A stretch of 64,000 bases of DNA from Phycisphaerales bacterium. GTDB lineage: Bacteria; Planctomycetota; Phycisphaerae; Phycisphaerales; UBA1924. The notes beneath the pieces were generated by a model. The model had not been told where the DNA came from, made no database searches, and saw only the letters and a list, made by a program, of their open reading frames with translations. The position numbers and the translations under genes were made by a program. The stretch lies in the NCBI GenBank assembly GCA_023382935.1, contig JAHDXL010000003.1:303559-367558 (forward strand). The letters run 5' to 3'. Below are positions 7,708-14,668 of the stretch, piece by piece (position 1 is the first letter of the stretch; each line of letters begins with the position of its first letter).

Positions 7708-9065
7708 CCAACATCGCACGTCAATGCTGCTGCGGAGCCGAAGGGCCGGCCAACTGGATTCAGGTGGTCTCGTGCGATTGCGGATACACGCGCTTCGTGC
7801 CGGTCGCTGATGAGTACTTCTCGTGCTCGCCAGAGGGCAAGGGACCGCCTCCGATTGGCTCGGTGCTTCGCGAGGCCGTCGACAGTGAAGGCCTGCAACC
7901 GGGCGGATGCTGGACCGTGGTCGACCACTGGGACGCTCCGCCGGACGGCGCGGCCACCATGGCCAACGTGTTCGAGCCGACCTGCGTGAGCGGATGCTCG
8001 GACGAATCGTGCGTCGACTACAGCAGCTCGTGCCCGGCGTGCGACTGGCACATCTGTAACGGCTGGCAGAACGCCGACGCGGGCGACTGCGGGTACATCA
8101 GCAAGCACGCGTACATTGGCCGCCTGGTCGCCCTGGCGGTCGGTGAGATGAGCCTGCAATTCCAGTACCGCTTCTGGACCGGAGGCGTGCTCCAGAGCGC
8201 CCGTGACTGTCTGGCGACCTATGACGCGCTCCAGTGGACGGTGTGGGATTGGACTGCCGGCGCCCCCGCGTTCGTCAGCCAGACCTTGCAGCTCACGACG
8301 AGGATGCAGTATTCGGAGAGCGGACCCTCGCACGGCGCCGGCTGCTCGTTTGACCAGTCGATCAACATCAACGCGACTATCACCGACGACGCGGACTGGT
8401 ACGCGACGACGTGCGGCGACATCCCCGGCATCCTCGTGGACCCGGTTGTGTGCGGCGATGAGCCAATCAAGCTGGCGTACAGCACGCACGCGTTCAGCGA
8501 GGTATTTGGGGCGTGCTCGGCCTACACGTCATGCGTGAACCCAGCGGTGGCGGCGATCATGTTCAGCCGCGAGTACGTCGAAAACGTCTTGCCCCAGGAT
8601 GGATCGTGCCTGGAGGAAGAGACGGTCTACGACCACCACGAGAACACCATCGGCGGGAACGGCTGCGGGGTGAGCCTGGACCAGGTGGAGACTGCTACCC
8701 GCTACTTCAGGCCGTGGATGTTCACGCGCACGAGCCGGACTTGGGCGGAGGATCGCGACGACTACGGAGGATGCACCACCGGCGGACCGACCGACCGGGA
8801 GTGGTGGAGGACCAGATTCAGCGGGGCGATCAGCGGCCGAGCGTTCTGGCTGCTCTGCGACGAACTGCCCGCGAGCCTGATGGCCAGGCCGAGCGGGCTG
8901 GTGGTTCCCAAGCAGCCACGGGTGTTGCCGGCTCGGCTGAGCAAGTTCCGCGATGGGAGCAAGGGGCGATCAGTGGCCAGCGCGACCAAGGTGCCCATGG
9001 ACCCGAGAGTGACCGGCCTGACGGCCGAGGCCAACACGCCGAGGGGGTGCTGCGGTCGGGATTGA
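7704..9065 (+). CDS. Cys-rich phage tail-tip protein (unknown family)
   Basis: 453 residues with about 26 cysteines, beginning MTNIARQCCCG and ending GCCGRD. Cys spacing is irregular (CDCG, CVSGCSDESC, CPACDWHIC), with pairs that could bind metal or form disulfides. There is no signal peptide. It is the last gene of the module and is coupled to the previous gene by ATGA, so it is probably the most distal tail or host-contact protein. I do not recognise the family. A short Lys/Arg-rich stretch near the C-terminus (about 405-425) precedes the final Cys pair. Confidence 0.5.
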   Translation: MTNIARQCCCGAEGPANWIQVVSCDCGYTRFVPVADEYFSCSPEGKGPPPIGSVLREAVDSEGLQPGGCWTVVDHWDAPPDGAATMANVFEPTCVSGCSDESCVDYSSSCPACDWHICNGWQNADAGDCGYISKHAYIGRLVALAVGEMSLQFQYRFWTGGVLQSARDCLATYDALQWTVWDWTAGAPAFVSQTLQLTTRMQYSESGPSHGAGCSFDQSININATITDDADWYATTCGDIPGILVDPVVCGDEPIKLAYSTHAFSEVFGACSAYTSCVNPAVAAIMFSREYVENVLPQDGSCLEEETVYDHHENTIGGNGCGVSLDQVETATRYFRPWMFTRTSRTWAEDRDDYGGCTTGGPTDREWWRTRFSGAISGRAFWLLCDELPASLMARPSGLVVPKQPRVLPARLSKFRDGSKGRSVASATKVPMDPRVTGLTAEANTPRGCCGRD

Positions 9066-9349
9066 GGGGGGCGTGACGGCCCCGTGAAGGATGCTTGAGG
9101 GCGGCTCAACGGCCGCTCGAACGAGCTTCAGACCGTGTTGTCCGGAAGCCCAGTGGGGAGCCGCTGGGCGATCTGCTGCGCTCTACGGCCGCGCACTGTT
9201 TGTGCCAACCGCGCGGTATTTTCGTGCCTACCACGGGATGGGATCGCCGTGGGTACTGCATCCCTGGCTTGTTGGGCACCTCGGGGGGAGGGTTCCAGCC
9301 TCACCGGGGGCGGGATGCCGGCGCTTCTGCCCTGTCAAGCAGGGGGCTT
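9066..9349. other. Intergenic region at the phage-chromosome boundary
   Basis: 284 bases between the last phage gene and the end of upp, with no supported gene or tRNA. It contains small palindromes (GCTCG-AA-CGAGC near 9113-9124) and, at its right end, the hairpin listed separately at 9329-9350. It is the expected place for an attachment site, but I could not find its partner inside this window. Confidence 0.4.
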
Positions 9350-9350
9350 T
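9329..9350. terminator. Weak hairpin after upp, possibly bidirectional terminator
   Basis: A 5-bp stem CCCTG/CAGGG with loop TCAAG, flanked by extra G/C pairs and followed on the + strand by CTTT. It lies immediately beyond the upp stop codon and downstream of the convergent phage module. The T-run is short, so this is tentative. Confidence 0.35.
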
Positions 9351-9997
9351 CAAACCGTGCCGTACAGCCGGTCGCCGGCGTCACCCAGTCCGGGGACGAT
9401 GAATCCATGTTCATCGAGGCGTTCGTCGAGGGCCGCGGCGTAAATCCGCACGTTGGGATCGGCCTCCATCAAGCGTCGGACCCCTTCCGGGGCCGCGACC
9501 AGGCAGATCATGCGGAGGTCATGGGCCCCGGCACTGCGCAGCAGCGAAATGGCGGCACACGCCGAGCCACCCGTCGCCAGCATCGGATCGACCAGCACGA
9601 CCGGGCCGGCGTCGAGGTCACGAGGGAGTTTGTTGAGATAGGCCTTGGGCTTGAGGGTGGCTTCGTCCCGGGCCATGCCCAGGTGCCCCACGCGGGCCTC
9701 GGGCATGACTTCGAGCACACCGTCGGCCATGCCCAGCCCGGCGCGAAGGATCGGCACGACGGTGATCGTCGAAGCGAGCCTTTGTCCGAAGGCCCGGGTC
9801 ATCGGGGTGTCGACCGGCACGGGCACGGTGGCAAACGACCGCGTGACCTCGTACACCATCAGCCCGGCGATCTGGGCGAGCAGGGCGCGAAAGGCACGGT
9901 AACTGGTCGTGCGATCGCGCATCCAGGTCAGTTTGTGCTGGATGAGCGGGTGGTCGAAGAGTTGAAGATTCGGAAAGCGGGGGTTGCCGTTGGACAT
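9350..9997 (-). CDS. upp: Uracil phosphoribosyltransferase
   Basis: 215 residues, close to the usual 208-210. It makes UMP from uracil and PRPP in the cytoplasm (pyrimidine salvage). The PRPP-binding loop DPMLATGGSA is intact, and the N-terminal pattern (FDHPLIQHKLTWMRD) and C-terminal GLGDAGDRLYGT are diagnostic of Upp. I place the start at ATG 9997; the frame is open further but that part has no similarity. It is divergent from a cytosine deaminase starting 41 bases away, so the two enzymes convert cytosine to uracil to UMP. Confidence 0.93.
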   Translation of the reverse strand: MSNGNPRFPNLQLFDHPLIQHKLTWMRDRTTSYRAFRALLAQIAGLMVYEVTRSFATVPVPVDTPMTRAFGQRLASTITVVPILRAGLGMADGVLEVMPEARVGHLGMARDEATLKPKAYLNKLPRDLDAGPVVLVDPMLATGGSACAAISLLRSAGAHDLRMICLVAAPEGVRRLMEADPNVRIYAAALDERLDEHGFIVPGLGDAGDRLYGTV

Positions 9998-10038
9998 GCC
10001 CCCGATTCTAATGGGCTTCGGGCACCAAGGAGTTGGAC

Positions 10039-10500
10039 ATGGACGAACGTGATCGGCTGGATCGGCTGGCGCTGGAGGCCGCGATCGCTCAGGCGGAAAA
10101 GTCACGCCGCGAGGGAGGAATCCCGATCGGCGCAGCCTTGATGGACGCCGCCGGCGTGATCGTGGCGCTCGGACACAACCTGCGTGTGCAGACGAGCGAC
10201 CCGACGGCCCACGCCGAGACGGTGTGCATCCGCAACGCCGGGCGGCGGCGCGACTGGCACACGCTGACCATGGCGACGACGCTGAGCCCGTGCGCGATGT
10301 GCTCGGGCACGGCTGTGCTGCACCGGATTCGGCGCGTGGTGATCGGCGAGAACGAAACGTTTCGCGGGCGCGAGGACTGGCTGCTGGCTGCGGGGTGCAA
10401 AGTGCGACTGATGCAGGACGATCGCTGCCGCGCGATGATGGAACGGTTTATCGCGGAGAACCCGGAACTGTGGGATGAGGACATCGGGGTGCCGGAGTGA
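10039..10500 (+). CDS. Cytosine deaminase, yeast Fcy1-like fold
   Basis: 153 residues. Zinc-dependent deaminase with the HAE motif (HAETVCIRN) and PCxxC motif (TLSPCAMCSGT). The overall length and C-terminus (ERFIAENPELWDEDIG) resemble the small fungal-type cytosine deaminase rather than the large bacterial CodA. It should convert cytosine to uracil, which the divergent upp product then salvages. The ATG at 10039 follows AAGGAG (10027-10032) with 6-base spacing, so I prefer it to the TTG two codons upstream. The 3' part is antisense to the over-extended frame of the neighbouring subtilase. A guanine- or nucleoside-specific deaminase cannot be fully excluded. Confidence 0.82.
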   Translation: MDERDRLDRLALEAAIAQAEKSRREGGIPIGAALMDAAGVIVALGHNLRVQTSDPTAHAETVCIRNAGRRRDWHTLTMATTLSPCAMCSGTAVLHRIRRVVIGENETFRGREDWLLAAGCKVRLMQDDRCRAMMERFIAENPELWDEDIGVPE

Positions 10501-10511
10501 TGGAAACGGAA

Positions 10512-12028
10512 CTATTTGCTCGCCCGCGTAACTGTGAAAGAAGATTGTCACGTCGTCGGTGGTCTGGATCGTGTCGAGGTTCAGGTCGGTCATCGGGTCG
10601 GCGTTGGTGAAGTCGATAAGGTAAAGGGCCGCGTCGAGGCTTTCGATGGCCCCGTCGCCGTTCCAGTCGCCGGGCAATGCCTGTTTCATCGCCATCGTGA
10701 CGGCCTTCTGCGCATTGACCAGTCCGTAGCCCGTGTAGTCGTCGTAGCCGACCGAGGCCGGCGATGCCGCGATGTCCGTCGCCGTTGCTTCGAGGATGTA
10801 CCGAACGTCGCTTGGCGTCAGGGCAGGGTTCATCTTGAGCATGAGTGCGACGACTCCCACAACCTGTGGAGCGGTCCACGAGGTCCCCTTGGCGTTGTCG
10901 GCCAGGCTTCGGTACCCAGTGCCCGGATCGTTGGGATCGTGATCTGGAAAGGTCGAAAACAGTTCGTCCATAGGCGCGCACACGCTCAACACCGGGAGCC
11001 GCTGACCGGGCTGGGTCTCGTAGAACGAATCGCAGCACTCGCTCCCATTCGGCAACTCGTCGCACAGCGGATTGACTCGCGAGCGGCAATGCCACGTTGT
11101 GCCGGAAGAGCACACCCCGCCCACCGTGATCGTCTTGGGGTGCAGGGCCAGCCCGTTGCTGATCACGCCCGCCGGAGTCCCGTCCCAGTTGCAATCCTCA
11201 GTCGAAGCGCACCCGTCGTCGCTGTTGCCGGCGATGGCGACGATGACCACGCCGCGGTCAAATGCCTCGTCGATGGCCGCCCGCACGTCGTTGTCGAGGT
11301 CGCACAGCCCTTCGTAGAAGGCGCCCTCCGACGCGATGGAAATGACGCGAGCCCGAACCTCCTGGTTGTATTGCCCAGTCAGCGCGTTCCAGCCGACCGC
11401 ATAGCGAATCGCCTCTGCGATCGTGAACTCGTTGAACAAACATTCGAATGTGCCGAAAAGGGCGCTGCATTCCGATGGCGCGTGTTCTTGCGCAAAGACA
11501 CGGAGCATCAAGATCGGACAATCCCAGCACACGCCCGCGAGCCCTTCGCCGTTGTTGCCCAATCCCGCCGCCAAACCCGACGTCTTGGTCCCGTGCCCAT
11601 ACGAGGGCAGGTCATCGATGACTCCGTAAGCAAACGCAGGACGCGACATATCGCAGCCACAGAAGTGGTTCGGACTGGACGACGGTCCATCGATCAACAC
11701 CGAGTGACTTTCCGCGTGCAGTTTGCCGGCGAACTGCGGATGGTCAGTCTGAATCCCGGTGTCGATGATCGCGATGGTGGCGTTTGGATCGCCGTGCTGG
11801 ACCGTGTACCCCAGGTGATAGCCCACAAGCCGCCACGCTCGATCCACCCGCGTCGTCCCGATCCAGTGCTGCCCAAGCGGGAACTGCGCCGACGGCTGGT
11901 ACAGCGGGTCATTGGGCGGATAGGGCTGTGGGTCATACCCGATCTGCCCGCACCCCCCCCCTAACAAAGAAGGCCGCGCACAGATTCCCGGCGATGATTT
12001 GTGCGTTTCGTTGCCGACGGCCGGTCAT
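10512..12028 (-). CDS. Secreted S8 subtilase with dockerin-like tail, two apparent frame breaks
   Basis: Subtilisin-family protease with Asp (IAIIDTGIQTDHP), His (SYGHGTKTSGLAAG) and Ser (KGTSWTAPQVVGV) motifs all present. A C-terminal pair of EF-hand-like loops follows (DWNGDGAIE, DLNLDTIQT). The uninterrupted frame runs 11967 to 10102, but both ends look wrong. At the 5' end it starts inside a run of nine C (11953-11961) without a signal peptide. Removing one base joins it to an ATG at 12028 with GGGAG 6 bases upstream and a hydrophobic leader (IIAGNLCAAFFV). At the 3' end the frame passes the expected stop after the second EF loop and runs 399 bases antisense to the cytosine deaminase. Removing one base in the CCC at 10523-10525 would end it in TAG at 10512-10514. 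The coordinates given are the repaired gene. Confidence 0.7.
11953..11961. repeat. C9/G9 homopolymer at the frame break of the subtilase
   Basis: Nine consecutive C on the + strand, within the leader-to-mature junction of the subtilase on the - strand. Eight bases would put the ATG at 12028 in frame with the protease; nine do not. Confidence 0.9.
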
Positions 12029-12056
12029 CACAGTCTCCCAGTGGTAGATTCGAGGC

Positions 12057-12749
12057 ATGGTTGCACACATGCGTCGGCGCCTTTCGTATACCAGATCCGC
12101 TGCTCGCTCGCAAGCGCACCTGCGGGGTCTCGTCGCGGCCGCTGCGATGGGGCCGTCCTGTTCGGGCGTCGCGTGGGCCGACGTGTTCGCGCGTTTCGAC
12201 ATCTGGGTCGAGGCGCCGGCGAGCGTTCAGGCCGGCGACATCGTTGATGTGCGGGTTTGGGCGCAAGTCTCGGGCCCGATGCTCGACGTCGGCTTGAACG
12301 CCATGGCCGGCTTCAGGATGGACCTGCCTGTCAACACGTCCGGCAACCTTGTTTCGGCAGTGGAGAATCCACGGTTTGGTCATCCTTATTTTAGATCCTG
12401 GTACGCAGAAGTCAGCGCTGCCGGCATTTTGGACATCGGTGCTTTCCAACTCGACATCTGGGACACGCCCATCTGGCTGAACAATCCGATTCTGCTCTTT
12501 TCGACGCGACTGCACACCATCGAGGGCGCCGCCGGATGGATCGAACTTGTCCCTGAGCGACACGATCCGGTTCCCAGCATCATCGCGTGGTGGGTGGATA
12601 TTGACGATTACGCGCGGCCGGTCGTCGACGACACCGACCCGAACGCGGAGTTGAACATCACCGGCGCGACCATCCGCGTCATCCCCGCGCCGTCAACGTT
12701 GGGCGTGCTCGTACTTGCGTCGCTTGGCGTGGCTCGTCGACGGCGGTAG
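12057..12749 (+). CDS. Exported protein with PEP-CTERM-like sorting tail
   Basis: 230 residues. The N-terminus is an Arg-rich signal peptide with hydrophobic LRGLVAAAAMG and a plausible cleavage after SGVAWA. The middle is a beta-sandwich-like secreted domain without a recognised family. The C-terminus is a sorting signal: a PAPS motif, the hydrophobic stretch TLGVLVLASLGV, then ARRRR. This is a PEP-CTERM-type anchor processed by an exosortase, but none lies in this window. It is divergent from the subtilase with only 28 bases between proposed starts. An alternative start is ATG 12069; neither has a good ribosome site. Confidence 0.75.
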   Translation: MVAHMRRRLSYTRSAARSQAHLRGLVAAAAMGPSCSGVAWADVFARFDIWVEAPASVQAGDIVDVRVWAQVSGPMLDVGLNAMAGFRMDLPVNTSGNLVSAVENPRFGHPYFRSWYAEVSAAGILDIGAFQLDIWDTPIWLNNPILLFSTRLHTIEGAAGWIELVPERHDPVPSIIAWWVDIDDYARPVVDDTDPNAELNITGATIRVIPAPSTLGVLVLASLGVARRRR

Positions 12750-12920
12750 ATGCACCGGCCGTTCAGTGGTTCTGACATGCGCGGCCGACCCTTGGCTGGG
12801 AGGTTGTTCAACGGGGAGCCCGAGAGTCTGCCTGCCGGCTGGAACATCCGCCCTGCAAGGCGCCACAGGCGGTGGAAACCGGCCCTACCTCGCGAGAAGG
12901 ACGGTTGAAACAAGACGGCC

Positions 12921-14549
12921 CTACGCCATCACCTCGATCGACGCGATGGTCAGGTCGTCGGCCAGTGCGTCGGTGCCGGCGTGCCGGACCACTGCTTGGG
13001 CAAGGGTGCGCACGTCAGTCTCGGCGGAAGTCGAGCCAGCCAGCACCTCAATGGCCTTGGCAACGCCGAACTGCACGCCCGTGCGATCGGGCTGCTCGAT
13101 CAGTCCGTCAGAGAAGACCACCAAGCGCGAGCCGGGCGGAAGGCTGATGCGCTCGGTCTGATACGCCTGCGCTTCCTGCACGCCGACGAGCAGTCCGCCG
13201 GCGCAGCGGATCGGCACCGGCTTCTCGCCCGGACGAATCACCAGCCAGTGGCCATGTCCAGCGTCCACGAATGCAAGTTCGTGCTTCACGCGATCAAACA
13301 CGCCCAGCCACAGCGAGAGGAAGCGGTTGGCGGCCGAGTAGCGGAAGACGTGCTGATTGAGGTCGGTGACGATGGCGCCCGGGTCGCGCTCGACCCGCAA
13401 TCCGCAGCGTAGGTACGTCTGGGCGATGGTCATAAGCAGGGCCGCCGAGATGCCCTTGCCGGCGACGTCACCAAGGAATGCGGCCGCGGTGTCGTGATCG
13501 AGCGGCACGAAGTCAAATAGGTCGCCGGCGACGAATCGGCCCGGACGGCGTGACAGCGCATAACGCAGAAATGCGCTCGAACCCGCGTCGGCGGGCATGA
13601 TGACGTCCTGCACCTCGCGGGCGGCCTGCATCTCGCGCTCCATCTCGCGACGCTGACGCTCGAGTTGCCCGCGCCGAAGATTGCCGATGGCCATCTCGCC
13701 GATGCGGGCAATGGCGGCACAGAACGCGGCGGCTTCTTCGGCCACGGCGCGCTCTCCGCGGCGAGCGTCGAGATAGAGATAGGCCTCGACCGAGCGTTCG
13801 AGCATGAGCGGGGCACAGATGGCCGAGTGAATCCCCAGGTCGACGATGCTCTGCCCGAAGTCAGGTCGGGCCTCGCTGGTGAGGCGGACAATTTCGCCGG
13901 CCGAGGCGGCGGCCAGCAGCGAGCGAGAAATATCCACATGCAGTTCGTTGTCCATGCCCGGTCCGGCGTGGGCGAGCATTTCGACCTCGCCCGAGGCCGA
14001 GACCTGGCGGACGACGGCGCCGCGCGAAAAACCCGTGCCCTGCAAAGCGGTGTCGAGCATGACCCGGGCGAGGTCAGGCACCGAGGCGGCGGCGTTGGCC
14101 GACGCGGCGCACTCGAGGATCAGGTCCAGCCGATGCTGGGCGAACTCGTGGTGCGTGGCCCGCTGAATGGTCTCGATGCGGTGCCCGGAGGAATGGAAGT
14201 CGTTGGTGGTCGCGATGGCTGGGGCGACCGATCGCGGGTCGCGGACACGGAAAGTCCAGGGTCCGAAGCGGATGAGGTCGCCCGGGGCCAGGGGAGTGGG
14301 CTCGCCGGCGGGCAGTTGAACGCCGTTGAGGAATGAGCCGTGCCGGCTCTGCCGGTCGACGACCATCCACTGCCCGGCCTGGTGGACGAACAGGGCGTGC
14401 TCGCGCGAAACGGTGGCGTAGACGAGTTGGATGTCGTTCTCCGACCCGCGGCCAACGCGGCGCGGCCCGGGCGGTGTCAAGTCGATCGGCTCGGTCGCCG
14501 GCCCGGCGATGGGTTCAAGCCTGAGGTTTTCCAGCGGCTGGTCGGACAT
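12921..14549 (-). CDS. FHA-GAF-PP2C (SpoIIE-type) serine phosphatase
   Basis: 542 residues in three parts. An N-terminal FHA domain (about 20-115) has the phosphothreonine-binding signature GRGSENDIQL, SREHALF and SRHGSFLNG. A GAF-like sensor domain (about 150-290) is followed by a coiled linker rich in Arg/Glu. A C-terminal PPM/SpoIIE phosphatase (about 315-540) has VAGDLFDFV, GDVAGKG and VVFSDGLIEQ metal-binding motifs. It is predicted to dephosphorylate a regulatory protein, probably of an anti-sigma-antagonist or kinase network sensed through FHA. ATG 14549 (MSDQ) is the start; the longer frame adds only a low-complexity lead. No partner switch genes lie next to it. Confidence 0.88.
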   Translation of the reverse strand: MSDQPLENLRLEPIAGPATEPIDLTPPGPRRVGRGSENDIQLVYATVSREHALFVHQAGQWMVVDRQSRHGSFLNGVQLPAGEPTPLAPGDLIRFGPWTFRVRDPRSVAPAIATTNDFHSSGHRIETIQRATHHEFAQHRLDLILECAASANAAASVPDLARVMLDTALQGTGFSRGAVVRQVSASGEVEMLAHAGPGMDNELHVDISRSLLAAASAGEIVRLTSEARPDFGQSIVDLGIHSAICAPLMLERSVEAYLYLDARRGERAVAEEAAAFCAAIARIGEMAIGNLRRGQLERQRREMEREMQAAREVQDVIMPADAGSSAFLRYALSRRPGRFVAGDLFDFVPLDHDTAAAFLGDVAGKGISAALLMTIAQTYLRCGLRVERDPGAIVTDLNQHVFRYSAANRFLSLWLGVFDRVKHELAFVDAGHGHWLVIRPGEKPVPIRCAGGLLVGVQEAQAYQTERISLPPGSRLVVFSDGLIEQPDRTGVQFGVAKAIEVLAGSTSAETDVRTLAQAVVRHAGTDALADDLTIASIEVMA

Positions 14550-14604
14550 GGGGCAGTGGAAAGCGTAGCGATTCCGCAAGCCCGGCGCTCACTGGCGGCG
14601 CAAG

Positions 14605-14637
14605 AGAAAGGGCCCGGGTCTGTGTGACCCGGGCCCA
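14605..14637 (-). terminator. Rho-independent terminator of the large subtilase
   Basis: A perfect 11-bp stem (GGGCCCGGGTC at 14610-14620 with its complement at 14626-14636) and a 5-base loop. On the - strand it is followed by TTTCTCTT and lies 33 bases beyond the subtilase stop. Confidence 0.8.
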
Positions 14638-14668
14638 TGCGGCTTTCAACCGAGGCTCGGAGCGGCCC

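Larger units (their letters stand above)
1..9065 (+). mobile_element. Prophage or phage-remnant tail module (siphovirus-like)
   Basis: Nine co-directional genes in the order expected for a long non-contractile tail: neck protein, HK97 gp10-like protein, tail terminator, tube protein, a chaperone-position gene, tape measure, then three large distal-tail genes. No contractile sheath, capsid, terminase, lysis or integrase gene is visible, though the module continues off the left edge. The right end is at 9065, since the next gene is a housekeeping upp in opposite orientation. No tRNA or clear attachment-site duplication was seen at that edge. The gene order is read directly; calling it a prophage rather than a domesticated particle is inference. 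Confidence 0.7.

Noticed and set aside
9066-9349. tRNA or small RNA at the phage boundary
   Set aside because: No cloverleaf or conserved RNA motif could be recognised by eye; a covariance search would be decisive.
10515-11964. Open frame on the + strand opposite the first subtilase
   Set aside because: Antisense noise with no similarity.
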